DNA from: Fen-1273 sp035516035
GTDB lineage: Bacteria > Bacteroidota > Ignavibacteria > UBA10030 > UBA6906
Assembly (NCBI GenBank): GCA_035516035.1
Contig: DATJAS010000129.1
Span: 1 to 43,504, forward strand
Reading direction: 5' to 3'
Length of the DNA: 43,504 nucleotides
Shown here: in pieces, positions 41,343-43,504 of the stretch
Position numbering within the stretch: position 1 is the first letter of the stretch
How the letters are laid out: the number at the start of each line of letters is the position of its first letter
Made by a program: the position numbers and the translations under genes
Notes under the pieces: model-generated
The model's input: only the letters and a program-made list of their open reading frames with translations
The model's database searches: none
Told to the model about the DNA's origin: nothing

Positions 41343-42818
41343 ATGACCAACACGCTGACAGATTTCCTCGAACACATCCCGGACGCGGTCATACTGACGG
41401 ACGAGCGCGGGCTCATCACGGGAGCCAACCGGGAGGCATCGACCCTGTTCGGGTATCCCGCGGGGGAGCTGGTCGGCATGGACATCGACCTCCTCGTCCC
41501 CGAGGAGGCGCGCGCCCGGCACACGGAACACCGTTCTCTTTACTATCACGCCCCGACGCTCAGGCGGATGGGGGGACGCGTGACGCTCTCCGGAAGGCGC
41601 CGCGACGGCTCGCCGTTCCCGGCCGACATCAGCCTCAGCCCGTTCCGGTTCGAAGGGGCGGCGCTCATCATCAGCGTCGTGCATGACGCCACGGAGCGCA
41701 CCAACCTGGAAGAGGCGCGGCGCGAAAGCGAGGAGCGCTACAGAGCGCTTGTCGACCTCTCGCCGGAGGCGATCGTCGTGCACGCCAACGGGACGATCGT
41801 CTACGTCAACGAGGCCACTGTGCGGCTCCTCCTTGCACCGTCCCGCGAGGCCCTCATCGGCCGCTCCTTCCTGGAATTCGTACCCCCGGAGTACAAGAAC
41901 GACGTCTTGAGGCGCATGCAGGCGCCCGAAGAAGAAGTCCGGAGAGAGGGGCCCCTGCTCGTGAAGGCCGCGCGGGGCGACGGGCAGGAATTCTACCTGG
42001 AGGCCCTCGGGTCGCGCATCACGTACCGGGGCCTGCCGGCGGCGCAGGTGATCCTCCGGGACATCAGCGACCGGGTGCGCGCGTATGAGGAGCTCCGCGC
42101 CTCCCGGGAACGGCTGCGCAGCCTCTCGACGCACCTCCAGTCCGTCCGGGAGTCCGAGCGCGGCGCCATCGCGCGTGAAATCCACGACGAGCTGGGAGGA
42201 GCGCTGACCGCGCTCAAGTTCGACCTCGCGTCGTTCGAAGACGTGCTCCCGGGAGAGGAGGCGCACGACCTTCGTTCGGCTATCCTGGAGAAGCTGGAAT
42301 CCATGTCCGCCCTGATCGACAGCACCGTGCAGACGATGCGGCGCATCATCACGCAGCTTCGCCCCGTGCTCCTGGACAGCCTCGGCCTCAGCGCGGCGAT
42401 CGAATGGCTCGCGGAGGATTTCGAACACAGGACAGGTATCGCCTGCATCACGCGCATCCGGGGGGATCAGTTCGCGGGGGACCACGACCGGGCGACCGCC
42501 GTCTACCGGATCGTACAGGAGACGCTGACGAACGTAGCGCGCCACTCCGGCGCCACGCGCGTGGAGCTTTCCGTCGAAAGCGACGGTGCGGCGTTCCGGC
42601 TCTCCGTCCACGACAACGGCAGGGGGATCACCAGCGACCAGATGGGCGCTGCAGGCTCATTCGGCATCATCGGGATGAAGGAGCGCGCGCTGATCCTGGG
42701 GGGTGAACTGACCATCGCCGCCGATCCGGAGGGCGGCACAACTGTCTCGCTCACGCTCCCGCTGGGCCGCGGCGCGGGAGAATCCGTCGGAGGCGCCACG
42801 GTGCCGGGGTCCGCATGA
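41343..42818 (+). CDS. Cytoplasmic PAS-domain sensor histidine kinase (NarL/DesK-type, HisKA_3)
   Basis: The 491-residue kinase has two PAS domains (about 5-120 and 130-245: LEHIPDAVILTDERGLI, LVDLSPEAIVVHANG), a coiled linker, the HisKA_3 phosphoacceptor H281 in REIHDELGGALTA and a HATPase domain (LTNVARHSGATRV, DNGRGI). No membrane segment is seen, so it senses an internal signal. ATG 41343 is chosen because the PAS domain begins immediately after it; the frame back to 41283 is translated repeat. Neither start has a Shine-Dalgarno: C-rich sequence and the repeat occupy that space. Its stop overlaps the regulator's start (ATGA), giving a coupled two-component pair. Confidence 0.9.
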   Translation: MTNTLTDFLEHIPDAVILTDERGLITGANREASTLFGYPAGELVGMDIDLLVPEEARARHTEHRSLYYHAPTLRRMGGRVTLSGRRRDGSPFPADISLSPFRFEGAALIISVVHDATERTNLEEARRESEERYRALVDLSPEAIVVHANGTIVYVNEATVRLLLAPSREALIGRSFLEFVPPEYKNDVLRRMQAPEEEVRREGPLLVKAARGDGQEFYLEALGSRITYRGLPAAQVILRDISDRVRAYEELRASRERLRSLSTHLQSVRESERGAIAREIHDELGGALTALKFDLASFEDVLPGEEAHDLRSAILEKLESMSALIDSTVQTMRRIITQLRPVLLDSLGLSAAIEWLAEDFEHRTGIACITRIRGDQFAGDHDRATAVYRIVQETLTNVARHSGATRVELSVESDGAAFRLSVHDNGRGITSDQMGAAGSFGIIGMKERALILGGELTIAADPEGGTTVSLTLPLGRGAGESVGGATVPGSA

Positions 42819-43450
42819 TCAAGGTGTTGATCGCCGACGACCATCCGATCGTCCGCGAGGGACTGAAGCAGGTCATCGAGAAGTCCCCCGACATGCGCGT
42901 GGCGGGAGAAGCTGAGTCCGGCCAGGACGTCCTCGACTGCGTGGCCCGCGAGGAGTGGGACGTTCTCATACTCGATTTTTCGATGCCCGGCAAGAGCGGG
43001 CTCGACGTCCTGCAGGCGCTCCGCAGCGAACGGCCGGATCTCCCGGTCCTCGTGCTGAGCATGCACCCGGAGGCCGAGCTGGCGCCCCGGCTCCTGAAGG
43101 CGGGGGCGTCGGGATACCTCACCAAGGAGAGCGCGCCGAAGGAGCTGGTCAACGCAATACGGAAACTGCACGACGGAGGCCGCTACGTGAGTCCCGCCCT
43201 CGCGGAGAAGCTGGCCGCCGATCTCGCCGGGGGGGCCGTCCGGCCCCCGCATGAACTCCTGTCCGACAGGGAGTACCAGGTCCTGCTGGCGATCGCCGCC
43301 GGCAAGTCAGCCCACGATGTCGCCGCCGAACTTTCGATCAGCGTCAAGACCGTGCGGACGTACCGCGACAGGATCATGGAAAAGCTCGGGCTCACCAACG
43401 ACGTCGAGCTCTCGCGCTACGCGCTGGAGAACAGGCTCGTGGCGCGGTAG
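42815..43450 (+). CDS. LuxR/NarL-family response regulator
   Basis: The 211-residue regulator has a receiver domain with D8, D9, phosphoacceptor D54 (ILDFSMPG), S82 and K104. A LuxR-type helix-turn-helix is formed by LSDREYQVLLAIAAGKSAHDVAAELSIS and TVRTYRDRIMEKLGL at about 147-195. It should be phosphorylated by the upstream PAS kinase, with which it shares an ATGA overlap, and bind DNA as a dimer. Its targets are unknown; no obvious palindromic site is seen directly upstream of its own operon apart from the repeats. Confidence 0.93.
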   Translation: MIKVLIADDHPIVREGLKQVIEKSPDMRVAGEAESGQDVLDCVAREEWDVLILDFSMPGKSGLDVLQALRSERPDLPVLVLSMHPEAELAPRLLKAGASGYLTKESAPKELVNAIRKLHDGGRYVSPALAEKLAADLAGGAVRPPHELLSDREYQVLLAIAAGKSAHDVAAELSISVKTVRTYRDRIMEKLGLTNDVELSRYALENRLVAR

Positions 43451-43489
43451 GTCCTTCCTGCAATAAATCCCTTCCTTCTGCGTATATCA

Positions 43490-43504
43490 GATTGCTTCGT
43501 GGCG
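43490..43504 (+). repeat. Start of a palindromic repeat unit at the right window edge
   Basis: GATTGCTTCGTGGCG matches the forward 5' end of the dispersed family (compare 18607 and 41258). It begins 39 bp after the response-regulator stop and is cut by the window end. Confidence 0.6.

Overview
Organism. The window is GC-rich (about two thirds G+C by eye) and comes from a Gram-negative bacterium. A PorV/PorQ-family outer-membrane protein, a secreted protein whose C-terminus resembles type IX secretion (T9SS) sorting domains, and a carboxypeptidase-regulatory-domain TonB receptor together point to the Bacteroidota/Ignavibacteriota/Kapabacteria side of the tree, in a high-GC lineage. This is inference from gene families; there is no rRNA gene to test it. 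Every gene set looks chromosomal and heterotrophic. I see no phage, IS transposase, tRNA, rRNA or CRISPR.

Layout. (1) 1-1384, minus strand: a partial ORF carrying an in-frame 24-bp tandem repeat at the left edge, preceded by a short cobalamin-independent methionine-synthase-type gene. (2) 1410-8502, minus strand: a complete transcription unit with promoter, possible operator, long leader, TonB-dependent receptor, T9SS-type secreted protein, PorV-like protein and intrinsic terminator. (3) 8523-15856, plus strand, divergent from (2): eight tightly packed genes of sugar or cyclitol metabolism (TIM-barrel isomerase/epimerase, cupin, Gfo/Idh/MocA dehydrogenase, creatininase-family hydrolase, BadF-type sugar kinase, cupin phosphoglucose isomerase, cupin PMI-like protein, class I phosphomannose isomerase). 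Six of them overlap by a few bases. (4) 15978-28052: exported hydrolases (six-hairpin glycosidase, GH47 mannosidase, GH78-like rhamnosidase with a Tat signal, S9 peptidase, M1 peptidase). (5) 28063-34677: PfkB kinase, PlsC acyltransferase, then an L-fucose/D-arabinose-isomerase-like enzyme, ribose-type ABC permease, its binding protein and a GH172/DUF2961 enzyme. No ABC ATPase is present. (6) 41155-34740, minus strand: putative outer-membrane barrel protein, KDPG aldolase, a 1175-residue Ser/Thr kinase-ATPase-TPR protein, and an SDR oxidoreductase. (7) 41343-43450: PAS histidine kinase and NarL-type response regulator.

How it fits together. Regions 3-5 read as a polysaccharide/glycoprotein scavenging locus: exported glycosidases and peptidases release sugars and peptides, an ABC system takes up a monosaccharide, and cytoplasmic dehydrogenases, isomerases and kinases feed them to central metabolism. 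KDPG aldolase lies nearby.

Most unusual signal. A dispersed palindromic repeat family (ends GATTG...CAATGAC, GC-rich hairpin cores) occurs at eight loci. In at least three it has become part of a protein: a 41-residue insertion in the middle of phosphomannose isomerase, a 20-residue insertion in the signal peptide of the sugar-binding protein, and the C-terminus of the PfkB kinase. An unrelated AT-rich repeat encodes the N-terminus of the M1 peptidase signal peptide, and a 21-bp repeat sits in frame inside the rhamnosidase. This resembles the in-frame palindromic elements described in Rickettsia and is the best candidate here for undescribed biology.
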